64,000 nucleotides of DNA from Papilionanthe hookeriana x Papilionanthe teres (lineage: Eukaryota > Streptophyta > Magnoliopsida > Asparagales > Orchidaceae), in assembly GCA_022702705.1 (NCBI GenBank), contig CM040425.1, forward strand, positions 3,844,001 through 3,908,000. Direction: 5' to 3'. Below are positions 56,322-64,000 of the stretch, piece by piece. The position numbers and the translations under genes were made by a program. Positions within the stretch are counted from its first letter, which is position 1; each line of letters opens with the position of its first letter. The notes beneath the pieces were generated by a model, which saw only the letters and a list, made by a program, of their open reading frames with translations, did no database searches and had not been told where the DNA came from.

Positions 56322-57141
56322 ATGGTTGTTCAAGAAGAGCCTACCTCAGCAGAAGAGTTGCCCGTTCGGGAAGAAGTTGAAAGACCAGACAATAAAGTAG
56401 AATATAATGTGTTAGCCCATCTTCGGAAGTTGCCCGCCAAGCTAAGCATCTACGATGCTTTAATCCTTTCAAAGGAGATGAGAGAAACTCTGATAAAGGC
56501 CTTACTTGATCCAGAGATTTGCTTAGCTTAAATGGCCGGTAGCTCCTTAAATGAGGTTTGCCCGTTAAGAGAACAGTTTGGTGTTACTTTCGCGGACAGT
56601 GACTTGCTACTCGGGACAGCCGATCACAACCGACGCTTGTACATTTTAGTCGCCATCGGAAAGTTCACACTCTCTAGGGTGTTAGTTGATCCGGGAGCAT
56701 CAATCAAAATAATGAACCTTCGGACATTAGCCTACTTGAAAATTGATGCCCGCGAGCTTCAAGCAGATAAAATGTTGCTAAGAGGTTTCAATTAGAAAGG
56801 AGAAAGAGCTCTTGGATCAATAACACTGTCAAAGAAGATCGGTGACTTAGCAAGGACAACCGCAAAATTCTACATAATTGACTCTGAAACGTCATTCAAC
56901 GCTCTACTGGGCTGACCATGGATCCATGAAAACCGGATGGTACTGTCGTCTCTACACCTGTGTATAAAGTATTATGAAGGAGGACAAGAACAATGCATCA
57001 AAGGTGACTTGCAACCGTTTTCTGTGCACGAAATTGGAATACATGAAGATGCTAGCTACTATGCACCTTCAAAGAAGACAATTTTCTCCAGAAATGCTAC
57101 ACCAAATGAAGTAAAAGAAACTCAAGACGATGAAGAACCTG
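56322..57141 (+). pseudogene. pol: Aspartic protease of element G, then cut by a solo LTR
   Basis: LPAKLSIYDALILSKEMRET, LLDPEICLA, then the active site VDPGASIKIMN with the same Pro variant as E. Then ELQADKMLLRGFN, GERALGSITL, SETSFNALLG, PWIHENRMV and SLHLCIKYYEGG, ending KETQDDEEPE. Stops at ICLA/MAG (56529-56531), GFN/KGER and LLG/PWIH fit single C-to-T changes from CAA, CAG/CGG and CGA codons. Coding is interrupted at 57142 by the solo-LTR insertion and resumes at 59128. Confidence 0.9.
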
Positions 57142-57146
57142 AAATT
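57142..57146. repeat. Target-site duplication AAATT, left of solo LTR
   Basis: AAATT at 57142-57146 and again at 59123-59127. Element E has an uninterrupted GAAGTTCTAGTCCAACAG-type sequence at this place (22240-22270 on the minus strand), which confirms the insertion point. Confidence 0.9.
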
Positions 57147-59122
57147 TGACACGCCTAAAATATATACGCTTTTTGCTATATCATTTTACTCATTTTTAAT
57201 GATATTACACTTTAAAGGAAGGTATTTTGTATGTTTTTTAGTTTTAGGTACAAGAAATGGTGATTGGAGCAAAATGAAACAAAAACGGTGCAATTTGAAG
57301 CAAAAACGAACAAGAAATGAAATTCTGCCCTGACACCTTTCGATAAGTCTTTTGATGCTTAATCTCTTTTACAATTTTTGCATATTTTTGAATGAGATTA
57401 CACTTTAAAGAAATGTTGCTTTTATGCTTATTTTGTAGGGCTATCTGTTATGAACACAACACAAGTGAAACGGGGCGAATCAGAGCTAAAATAGAGCCAA
57501 ACGGAGCAAAACGGTGGAGCTGCGCAGCAGTCATCTCGCCGACGGTGACCTCGATCTCGCCGAAGGTGAGATTTTCCAGAAAACACCGAAAAGTGCCCGA
57601 AAAGCTCGCCGATAGTGAGCTCGAACCCACCGATGGCGCCCGGAAGGTTCTTGACCGACTTTTGGCTGTTTTTGGCCCAAATTCGACGTATTTGGACGCT
57701 TTTTCGAATGGGTGCTTGTGGAAACTCTTCAAACTTCGTCCATACTCTTTAAAATGGAGAATATAGGTTAGAAAAGGGAGGAATTTTAAAAGGAGAAAAG
57801 TGGAGAAAACTTTGAGGAATGTTTAGGATTCTTAGATTAAGAGTAGAAATGTAGATTTCTACCCTTTTGGAGAGATTGGAGAGGAGATTTTGAGAGAATT
57901 TGTATGGGATTTCGTTAGCATTGCATGGATCGCCGGGAGACTTTATGGGAGAGATCTTCATCTTTCTTTCAAAGGGAAAAAGCTAAGTATTGTTCTTCAT
58001 TATCTTATAATTTTGTAAACATTTATTTAGTGGATTTGCTTTGGTTACATGAAGTTTCCGTTGAGTTTTCTTCGCGCTTTGTGACGTATCTCTCTTACTT
58101 TTTCTTCTTCTTTGGAAATAGCGGCATGAGAAGATTATGCCATTATTTTCCTTTTACTTTTCTTTTGGAATGAGTAGAAATCATGTTTAGGATTTTTTTA
58201 TGCATGGTAGAATTAAATTTAATTATAAATGTGATGCTTTTTACTTGCACTTCATTTACATTGCAATAAGGGCCCATTGTAGTGTTAAAATTCATTGTAA
58301 TTGCATCGACCCGAAAGGGTGGTGTAATTCTCAACAAAGTGAAACCACATTCAAATTCCATGGATGGTGAAGTTCATGGGGATTGAATGCAAATAAATAG
58401 GGAAATATAATTATCGGGCGTAGAATTGGAGATTTTAGGGTGACAGGCTAAAATCCTCAATTCGGTTCTATCGTTTGGGTGCTGAAGTGTAGATTGTTAG
58501 CCCTCATGCGAGGGGAACATGGGAGCTCTGAAGTGAGAGCCGGTATCCTCCCAGCCTAGCCGCAGATTCAGTAACCAAGCATAGGATTAGTCAATGTTCT
58601 TTATGCCTGGACCAAAGGGTAAAGAATAGGATTGCTCCTATTTGGCACATATAATATTAAATGCATCTCATTCCTATACATTATCTATTTCATTACATAA
58701 GAATAGTAGTTTTTAATATCTCAAAATTCTTCAAACCAACTCATCCAAAAAGGGTTATCTTTAGAATTATTATTTGCATTTAGTTATAGTTACTATTACA
58801 TTTAACTCTTGTATTTAGGAGTAGTTGCTAGATAAAACACAATTTTAATCGACATTCCAAACTAAGGACTATTAGTAGTAGACTAGAATTTGACTAAAGA
58901 CCTCTTACTTCACTTCCTCGTGGGATCGATACTTGGGTTTTTAAAGAAAACTCTATATTACTTGAAACGATACGTATACTTGAGTAGTACCCCTAGTGTG
59001 TAAAATATTTTCTAATTTTTATATCATTTAAGATTTTACACGCTAGCCGCTATTTATAAATCAGGTCAAGTTTTTGGCCATCTTTTGGAAGTTAATTTAC
59101 TGCGTAATTGCGGGTCGGGTTA
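57147..59122 (+). mobile_element. Solo LTR (Athila-like, 1976 bp) inserted in element G
   Basis: TGACACGCCTAAAATATA ... GCGGGTCGGGTTA, with AAATT duplicated on both sides and no internal region: a solo LTR left by recombination of an element with itself. It is related to LTR C in its ends (GGGTCGGATCA in C). The first 185 bp are followed by a second LTR-start-like sequence (TGACACCTTTCGATAAG at about 57331) with another ATTACACTTTAAAG, so the LTR head is duplicated. A copy-specific block of TCGCCGA-CGGTGA type repeats lies at 57530-57660. The last base is A after TT rather than CA. ORFs inside it are chance. Confidence 0.9.
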
Positions 59123-59127
59123 AAATT
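59123..59127. repeat. Target-site duplication AAATT, right of solo LTR
   Basis: Second copy of 57142-57146. It joins directly to CTAGTTCAACAATT, which continues the coding sequence of G. Confidence 0.9.
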
Positions 59128-59977
59128 CTAGTTCAACAATTACTCACCTACTCCCTTATGGCGAGATGGTGAAGGTTTCTCCAGAGCTTGCATCCGAGGT
59201 CGAGGTCGGGGACGAGGTCGAGGTAGAAACGGTGGAATAGTTGAACAAAGAAATCTAGTTATTAAAGTTGATTAAGAAGACAATTCTGAAGAAGAAGAAG
59301 AAGAAATCAAGAAAGAAGCAGCAACAATAAGTCAGAAGAAACCTTAGTTCAAGATCTCACTAGAAGATGAAAAGAATGAAGAATACAAAGCAATGTACGA
59401 CAAGATAAACCACTATGTACATACTATGACCCTAACCCCGATCTATCCTAGTAAGATTGAGGGTATGGTGGTCAAGGAAGTACATGGTGGAGGTGTTAAG
59501 CCAATCAAATTTTATCGTGGTGCTTCTTCTTCCAAAATTGAGGATGATGTAAAATTTGAAGATGTTGCTTCATCTGAATTAATGGAATTGCCTTTTGAAT
59601 GGTATTCTCCATGTGTTAAAAATTTGGTAAAACGTGGTGTCTTGCCTAAGCAGTGGTCAAAAGATCATTCACAACGCTTTGAAAAGTTATGGAGTAATGT
59701 CAGCCGACCTCCTAACTCAAAACATGGTCTTGGATTCGGCACAGTAGAGCCAGCTGATGATTCAGAATTTTGCTTGGTTGTCACTTGCAAGCCTAATGAA
59801 GACTTTCTGGAAGCTTCAGATGATCTCGAGGATCTGCCAATTGGAGATGCTCCGCCAGAATTTGAAGAAGAAATTAAATCTACAATAGACGAGTTAGTGT
59901 AAGTTAACTTAGGTACTAGCGAAGAGCCTAGGCCGACCTTTGTTAGCTCCTTACTCAACAAAGAAGACTCCAAAAAT
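59128..59977 (+). pseudogene. Arg-Gly-rich linker and pre-RT segment of element G
   Basis: Continues the polyprotein after the solo LTR. A frameshifted counterpart of the E RG-rich stretch lies at 59165-59225. An acidic run with six GAA/GAG codons follows near 59290, then a 169-residue open stretch (59393-59902): INHYVHTMTLTPIYPSKIEGM, ASSELMELPFEWYSPCVKNL, RPPNSKHGLGFGT and ESTIDELV-type end. A TAA at 59900-59902 separates it from the RT ORF in the same frame. E has a Glu codon there. Confidence 0.8.
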
Positions 59978-61432
59978 ATGATTAAGCTATCAATGGAATT
60001 TAAGGACTGTTTTGCATGGAGTTGTGATGAGATGCCGGGATTAGCTCCAGAAGTTGCAGTTCACAGGCTAGGAGTAGATCCCACTGCCGTTCCAGTCAGA
60101 CAAGCTCCAAGAAGAATGCGTCTAGAAATCGAACAAAAAGTTATAGCTGAAGTTAAGAAGCTAATCAACGCTAAATTTGTCTGTGAAAAACAATACCCGA
60201 CTTGGTTAGCCAATGTGGTACCAGTCAGAAAGAAGAATGGTCAGATCAGAATCTGCGTGGATTTCAGAGATTTGAACAAAGAATGCCCAAAGGACGAGTT
60301 CCCGCTACCAATTCTAGAATTAATGATCGACTTCACTTCGACACAGGAAATCTTCTCATTCATGGATGGATCGTCAGGATACAACCAAATAAAGATGGCA
60401 CCAGAAGATGAAAAGCTCACAGCCTTCAGAACGCCAATCGGAGTATACTGCTACACAGTTATGTCATTTGGATTGAAGAGTACAGGAGCAACCTACCAAA
60501 GAGCAATGATGAGGATTTTTGATGATCTCATTCACAACCAAGTTGAGTGTTACGTGGATGATGTGGTCATCAATAGCAAACTGAAGGAAGATCACCTGTA
60601 TGATTTGAGAATTATTTTCGAGCGATTGAGGCAATTTAACCTTAAGATGAATCCCTTGAAATGGGCCTTCAGTGTCACCTCCAGGAAATTCTTAGGATTT
60701 GTTGTCCGACATCGCAGAATTGAAATCGATCTGGAGAAGATTAAAGTTATCTTAGAAATTTTGCCTCCCAAATCCTTAAAACAACTACGATCCTTTCAAG
60801 GGAAGTTGGCATATCTTCGACGCTTTATTTCGAATTTGTCAAGTAGGTTTCAGCCCTTCTCGGTATTAGTTAAAAAGGATGCCAAATTCGTTTGGGAAGA
60901 GAAATGCCAGCTATCCTTCGAGGACATTAAGCAGTATTTAATGATACCTCCTATCTTAGCAGCCCCAGTCTCGGGTAGACCGTTGATACTTTATCCCGCA
61001 GCTTTAGATGACTCCCTCGGAGCCTTGCTAGCCCAGGTCAATGATGAGGGTAAAGAAAATGCTCTTTACTACTTAAGTCGTCGTCTAATTCTAACAGAAG
61101 TAAAGTATCCTTCGATTGAGAAGCATTGTTTGGCCCTGGTCTTTGCAGCCCAAAAGCTCAGGCACTACATGCTTTCTCATAAGGTCAACCTTATTTCGAA
61201 GTTTAATCCATTGCAATACCTGATGACCCGACCGACGCTTTTCAGCAGACTTGACAGATGGTCGATGATACTATTACAATTCGATATAAATTTCTTTCCT
61301 CTTCATGCCGTAAAGGGACAAATCTTAACAGACTTCCTCGCAGCGCACCGTTTACAGGCAGAATCGCCTCTCAACGACGACTTGCTAGACGAGCAGATAA
61401 TGAGCTTAGAAGACCCTGATGATCGACGTTGA
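59978..61432 (+). pseudogene. pol: Reverse transcriptase-RNase H of element G (484-residue open run)
   Basis: Longest open stretch in the window. It copies element RNA to DNA inside particles. Residues 78-112 hold NVVPVRKKNGQIRICVDFR and KDEFPLP. Residue 130 is the first catalytic Asp (FSFMD), 163-175 SFGLKSTGATYQR, and YVDD is at 192-195. MNPLKWAF and KFLGFVV follow. The connection starts at about 270 (LKQLRSFQGKLAYLRRF). RNase H begins near 335 (LILYPAALDDSLGALLAQ) with YPSIEKHCLALVF at about 378-389. The usual SxxDPLKYL position reads SKFNPLQYL, Asn for Asp, so RNase H may be impaired. The first ATG is internal; true coding continues upstream past the stop at 59900. It ends at a TGA in place of the Trp of WELYFEG. 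Confidence 0.93.
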
Positions 61433-61801
61433 GAACTGTACTTCGAGGGAGCGTCATCGGCACAATATGATGAAGAATTGCAAATGATAGTGCCAGGTAA
61501 GGTAGGAATCAGACTAATTTTTATAACACCGGAGCGGGGAATGTTAAGGTACTCCTACCATTTGAAAAATCCATGTACGAACAACGAAGCAGAATATGAA
61601 GCCCTTATAATTGGACTAGAATTGACCATTCAAATGGGTATAACAGATATCAACATCTACGGTGATTCGCAGTTAATCATACAACAGGTTGCAGGACAGT
61701 ATAAGATTCTGAAACCAAGACTCAAGCAGTACTTTAAGTATGCAATGATGTTGCTAGAGCAGATTCTGAATGTAATGATCTATAAGATTCCCAGAAAATA
61801 A
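61433..61801 (+). pseudogene. pol: Second (archaeal-type) RNase H of element G
   Basis: ELYFEGASSAQYDEEL, FITPERGML, CTNNEAEYEALIIGLEL, INIYGDSQLIIQQVAGQYK and IYKIPRK. The first catalytic position is Glu, as in E. A TAA at 61799-61801 comes before NALADVLA, exactly the place of the stop in E. Position between RNase H and integrase is diagnostic of the Tat lineage. One TGA after LEDPDDRR, at the start, is a single-base change from TGG. Confidence 0.88.
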
Positions 61802-63232
61802 AATGCCCTTGCAGACGTACTAGCCTGACTAGCAAAAGAATTTACCTGCTTACAGGATGAGACAGTTGAAATATCAGTTCAGGGATGACCGGTCCTATCG
61901 CAGCTCGGCATGGATGCAATGCACAAGTAAAAAAAAGAAGAAGAAACAGTTGCAGCAGTGGCTGAAACTGTAGAAGATTGGCGGTAGCCATTAATAGAAT
62001 ACCTGCGAACAGGAAACCTACCAGACGATAAGTCACTAGCCCATCAAATCAAGAAAATAACTCTGTCATACTCATTAATAAACAATATGTTATACAGAAG
62101 GTCTTTTGACCAAATGTGGCTAAGGTGCCTGAGTGGGTTCGAGGCTCGTGAAATTGTTAAAGAAGTGCACTCAAGACTTTGTGGAGCTCATCAGTCAGGT
62201 CCGAAGATGAAAATTAAAATTAAAAGACTGAGGTACAATTAGCCCTCAATGATGACTGACTGCATGAAAGTAGCCAAAAGTTGTCACCAGTGCCAAGTGC
62301 ATGGAGTGGTTCTACATCAACCTTCGAATGTGCTACATCTGACAATCGCGTCGTGGCCATTTGAATGTTGGGGCACAGATATTGTGGGTCTGATAGAACC
62401 GCCTTTCTTAAGAGGACATCACTTCTTCCTTGCTGCGACAGATTACTTTTCGAAGTGGGCAGAAGCAATACCGCTCAGAGAAGTGAAAGCACATCACGTG
62501 TTACAGTTCTTCAAGAATCAAGTCGTCTTCCGTTTCAGGGTACCGCGCTGAATAATCTTAGATAACGGGTCCACTTTCAAAAGCATAAAGATCAACAATT
62601 TCGTCACAAGGCACGGGATAGATTGGCCCTATTCAACGATCTACTACCCAAGAGCAAACGGCTTGGTCGAGGCTTTTAATAAAACTCTCGTCCAAATCCT
62701 AAAGAAAACTTTGGATGACAACAAGAGAAAATGGCACGAGAAGTTATTAGAATCCTTATGGGCCTACAGGACAACTTTCAGAATGCCTACTCAGTCTACA
62801 CCATACACTCTAGTGTACAGGTCTGAGACCGTCTTGCCTTGGGAGGTCTAGCTTCCGTCACTCAGAATTGCAGTTGCAAATAAGATCACTACAGAAGAAA
62901 ACGCCAGATTAAGACTGGAAGAGTTGGAAGGCTTGGAAAGAAAATGACTTTCAACACAGTAGAATATCGAACTGTATCAAGCCAAGATGATTCAGGCCCA
63001 ATACAAACTGGTCCGCCCCAGAACTTTCAGAGTTGGTGAACCAGTTCTCGTTCTCAGAAGACCTACTCTTGCACACCGCAAGATAGGAGGTAAATTTGAA
63101 CCACCTTGGGAGGGACCGTTTGTAGTCGAGAAAGTCTACTCAGGAGGCTCCTACCAACTCGTGGATTACCGCGGAGAGCGACCAATGCTTCCCATCAACG
63201 GAAGATATCTAAAGAAGTATTACGCGACGTGA
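61802..63232 (+). pseudogene. pol: Integrase domain of element G
   Basis: After NALADVLA and a variable segment with several stops: LPDDKSLAHQIKK, RRSFDQMWLRCL, EVHSRLCGAHQSGPK and CHQCQVHG (zinc module). Catalytic residues are all present: Asp in WGTDIVG (62378-62380), Asp in LDNGSTF (62561-62563), and Glu in NGLVEAFNK (62669-62671). The intact LAATDYFSKWAEAIPL, lost in E, is seen here. The C-terminus has LVRPRTFRVGEPVLVLRRP, KFEPPWEGPFVVE and INGRYLKKYYAT, ending at TGA 63230-63232. At least five internal stops make it inactive. Confidence 0.92.
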
Positions 63233-63516
63233 TGTTTCGAAGAGCGGACCTTTATTTCATAGAAGCACCGGCGTGATAATTGTGTGCAACTGGGTCCGAA
63301 CCCAAAATAATAATAATAATAATAATAAATTTTAAACTAAAATCCAAAAGAGATTTTCTAAAACAAAAATCGAAACTTGTTCCAACTTTAAAAATTGAAT
63401 CTTTCCCTCTCCTAATAAACTTACAAAATAAAATAAATTACAATGAATTTGACATTCTTATTGTTCTCGTTCTTCTTTGGTTTGGCCCCTGATCCCTTCC
63501 TTGTCTTCTCAGGAAG
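63233..63516 (+). other. Integrase-ORF3 spacer of element G
   Basis: AT-rich spacer with an (AAT)n run at about 63306-63329. It matches 18153-17826 of E in position and length (284 against 328 bp). No gene is seen. Confidence 0.6.
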
Positions 63517-64000
63517 ATGTCGAGCGAGAGGCTGGTCCTTTCTTTCAAAGATGGCGTAATTCTTGCACTTAACGAAGAAGAGCTGAAAGCTGGTGCTGTG
63601 ATCGAGGTTGACTCAGATTTTGCGCAGCTGAAGCTAGAATATGAAGAAACTTCTTGGACCACTGTAGACCTCAGGGAATCCCATGAAAAGACATTAATGA
63701 AACTCAGCGAGAAAGTTCAGCATACTGCAAATCAGAAAAGGAAGATCAACGTGATCGACGACCACAAAATGAAATCAGTGATAACTACCGCAGGAGGGAA
63801 GCTTGTCAGTGCCGTCCCCACTGAAATCCAAGGGGAGAGGAGAGCCACTCTGACCCCAAATCAAAGGAGAAACAAGAATCACCGTATCCACAAGATGCTG
63901 AAGAAATTGACAGAAAACAGAACAAGGAAGAAATTATGATGACCACAGTAGCTGCCCCAAGGAGGCCAATCCTCAGGAGCACCATAGCAGAGGTTGTTCC
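63517..64000 (+). pseudogene. ORF3 of element G, N-terminal part (cut by the window end)
   Basis: ATG 63517 opens a 140-residue run: MSSERLVLSFKDGVILALNE, AVIEVDSDF, a helical region, ITTAGGKLVSAVPTEIQGE, then NQRRNKNHRIHKMLKKL. It is a clear homologue of the ORF3 start in E (17825). The same three blocks occur in ORF1 (52930). The run ends at a TGA at 63937-63939, and further coding in another frame (RRPILRSTIAEVV) continues to the window edge. This corresponds to the linker before the dioxygenase domain in E. That domain should follow within about 1 kb, outside the window. Confidence 0.82.

Larger units (their letters stand above)
45491..64000 (+). mobile_element. Tat/Ogre-like LTR retrotransposon G, 3' end outside the window
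   Basis: Plus-strand relative of E. The 18.5 kb visible comprise LTR, PBS, leader, ORF1, gag, protease, a solo-LTR insertion, RT-RNase H, aRNH, integrase and the start of ORF3. The expected full length, by comparison with E and allowing for the 2-kb insertion, is about 28 kb. It inserted into LTR D, and TAATC (45486-45490) is the expected target duplication to look for beyond its 3' LTR. All ORFs carry stops. The longest intact run is the RT-RNase H ORF of 484 residues. Confidence 0.92.

Noticed and set aside
59128..59400. Ogre-type intron between protease and RT
   Set aside because: Known for the group, but E reads through this region with conserved RG-rich coding text and I could not fix donor and acceptor sites by eye. 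Left unassigned.

Overview
This 64 kb window looks like intergenic DNA from a large, repeat-rich flowering-plant genome. I see no host gene, tRNA, rRNA or CRISPR array. Everything I could assign is Ty3/gypsy LTR-retrotransposon DNA, in nested insertions of two types. The plant assignment rests on Tat/Ogre-type pol with a second, archaeal-type RNase H (aRNH), Athila-type gag and protease with the plant-transposon (env-like) domain, and a plant-type ALKBH domain. I cannot name the species. || Layout, left to right: (F) 1-2289, part of a minus-strand Ogre-like LTR, which cuts (A) a minus-strand Athila-like element: pro/gag 2290-4695, a triplicated primer-binding site 5029-5221 and LTR 5228-6980. 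A lies inside the gag of (B), another minus-strand Athila-like element. B gag is also split by (E), a complete minus-strand Tat/Ogre-like element at 7223-34483 (27.3 kb, LTRs of 7369 and 7469 bp) flanked by a perfect 5-bp duplication, ATGCC. B resumes at 34484 (gag start, PBS, LTR 34982-36636). B abuts (C), a plus-strand Athila-like element: env-like ORF remnant 36637-37831, polypurine tract, LTR 39066-40430. C is followed by (D), the 3' end of a plus-strand Ogre-like element: 88-bp tandem repeats 40431-40771 and a partial LTR 40772-45490. D's LTR is cut by (G), a plus-strand Ogre-like element from 45491 past the window end. G carries a 1976-bp solo LTR at 57147-59122 flanked by AAATT. || Gene order in E and G: LTR, PBS (TGGCGACTCC...), structured leader, ORF1, gag, protease, linker, RT-RNase H, aRNH, integrase, then a 3' ORF (ORF3). 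In E the C-terminal half of ORF3 is a recognisable plant ALKBH9/10-type Fe(II)/2-oxoglutarate dioxygenase (RNA N6-methyladenosine demethylase family). Its iron and cofactor ligands are still encoded, but stops and frameshifts disable this copy. The N-terminal domain of ORF3 is homologous to that of ORF1, so the element seems to carry a duplicated module joined to a captured demethylase. G shows the same ORF3 N-terminus but is cut by the window edge. This ORF1 / ORF3-ALKBH arrangement is the strongest candidate here for an undescribed system. || All coding regions are decayed by stops and frameshifts. Many G stops are consistent with C-to-T decay at methylated sites. The window is a record of an extinct but once multi-component retroelement family. 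Distances and motifs were read by eye. No alignment scores, LTR identities or database searches were computed.
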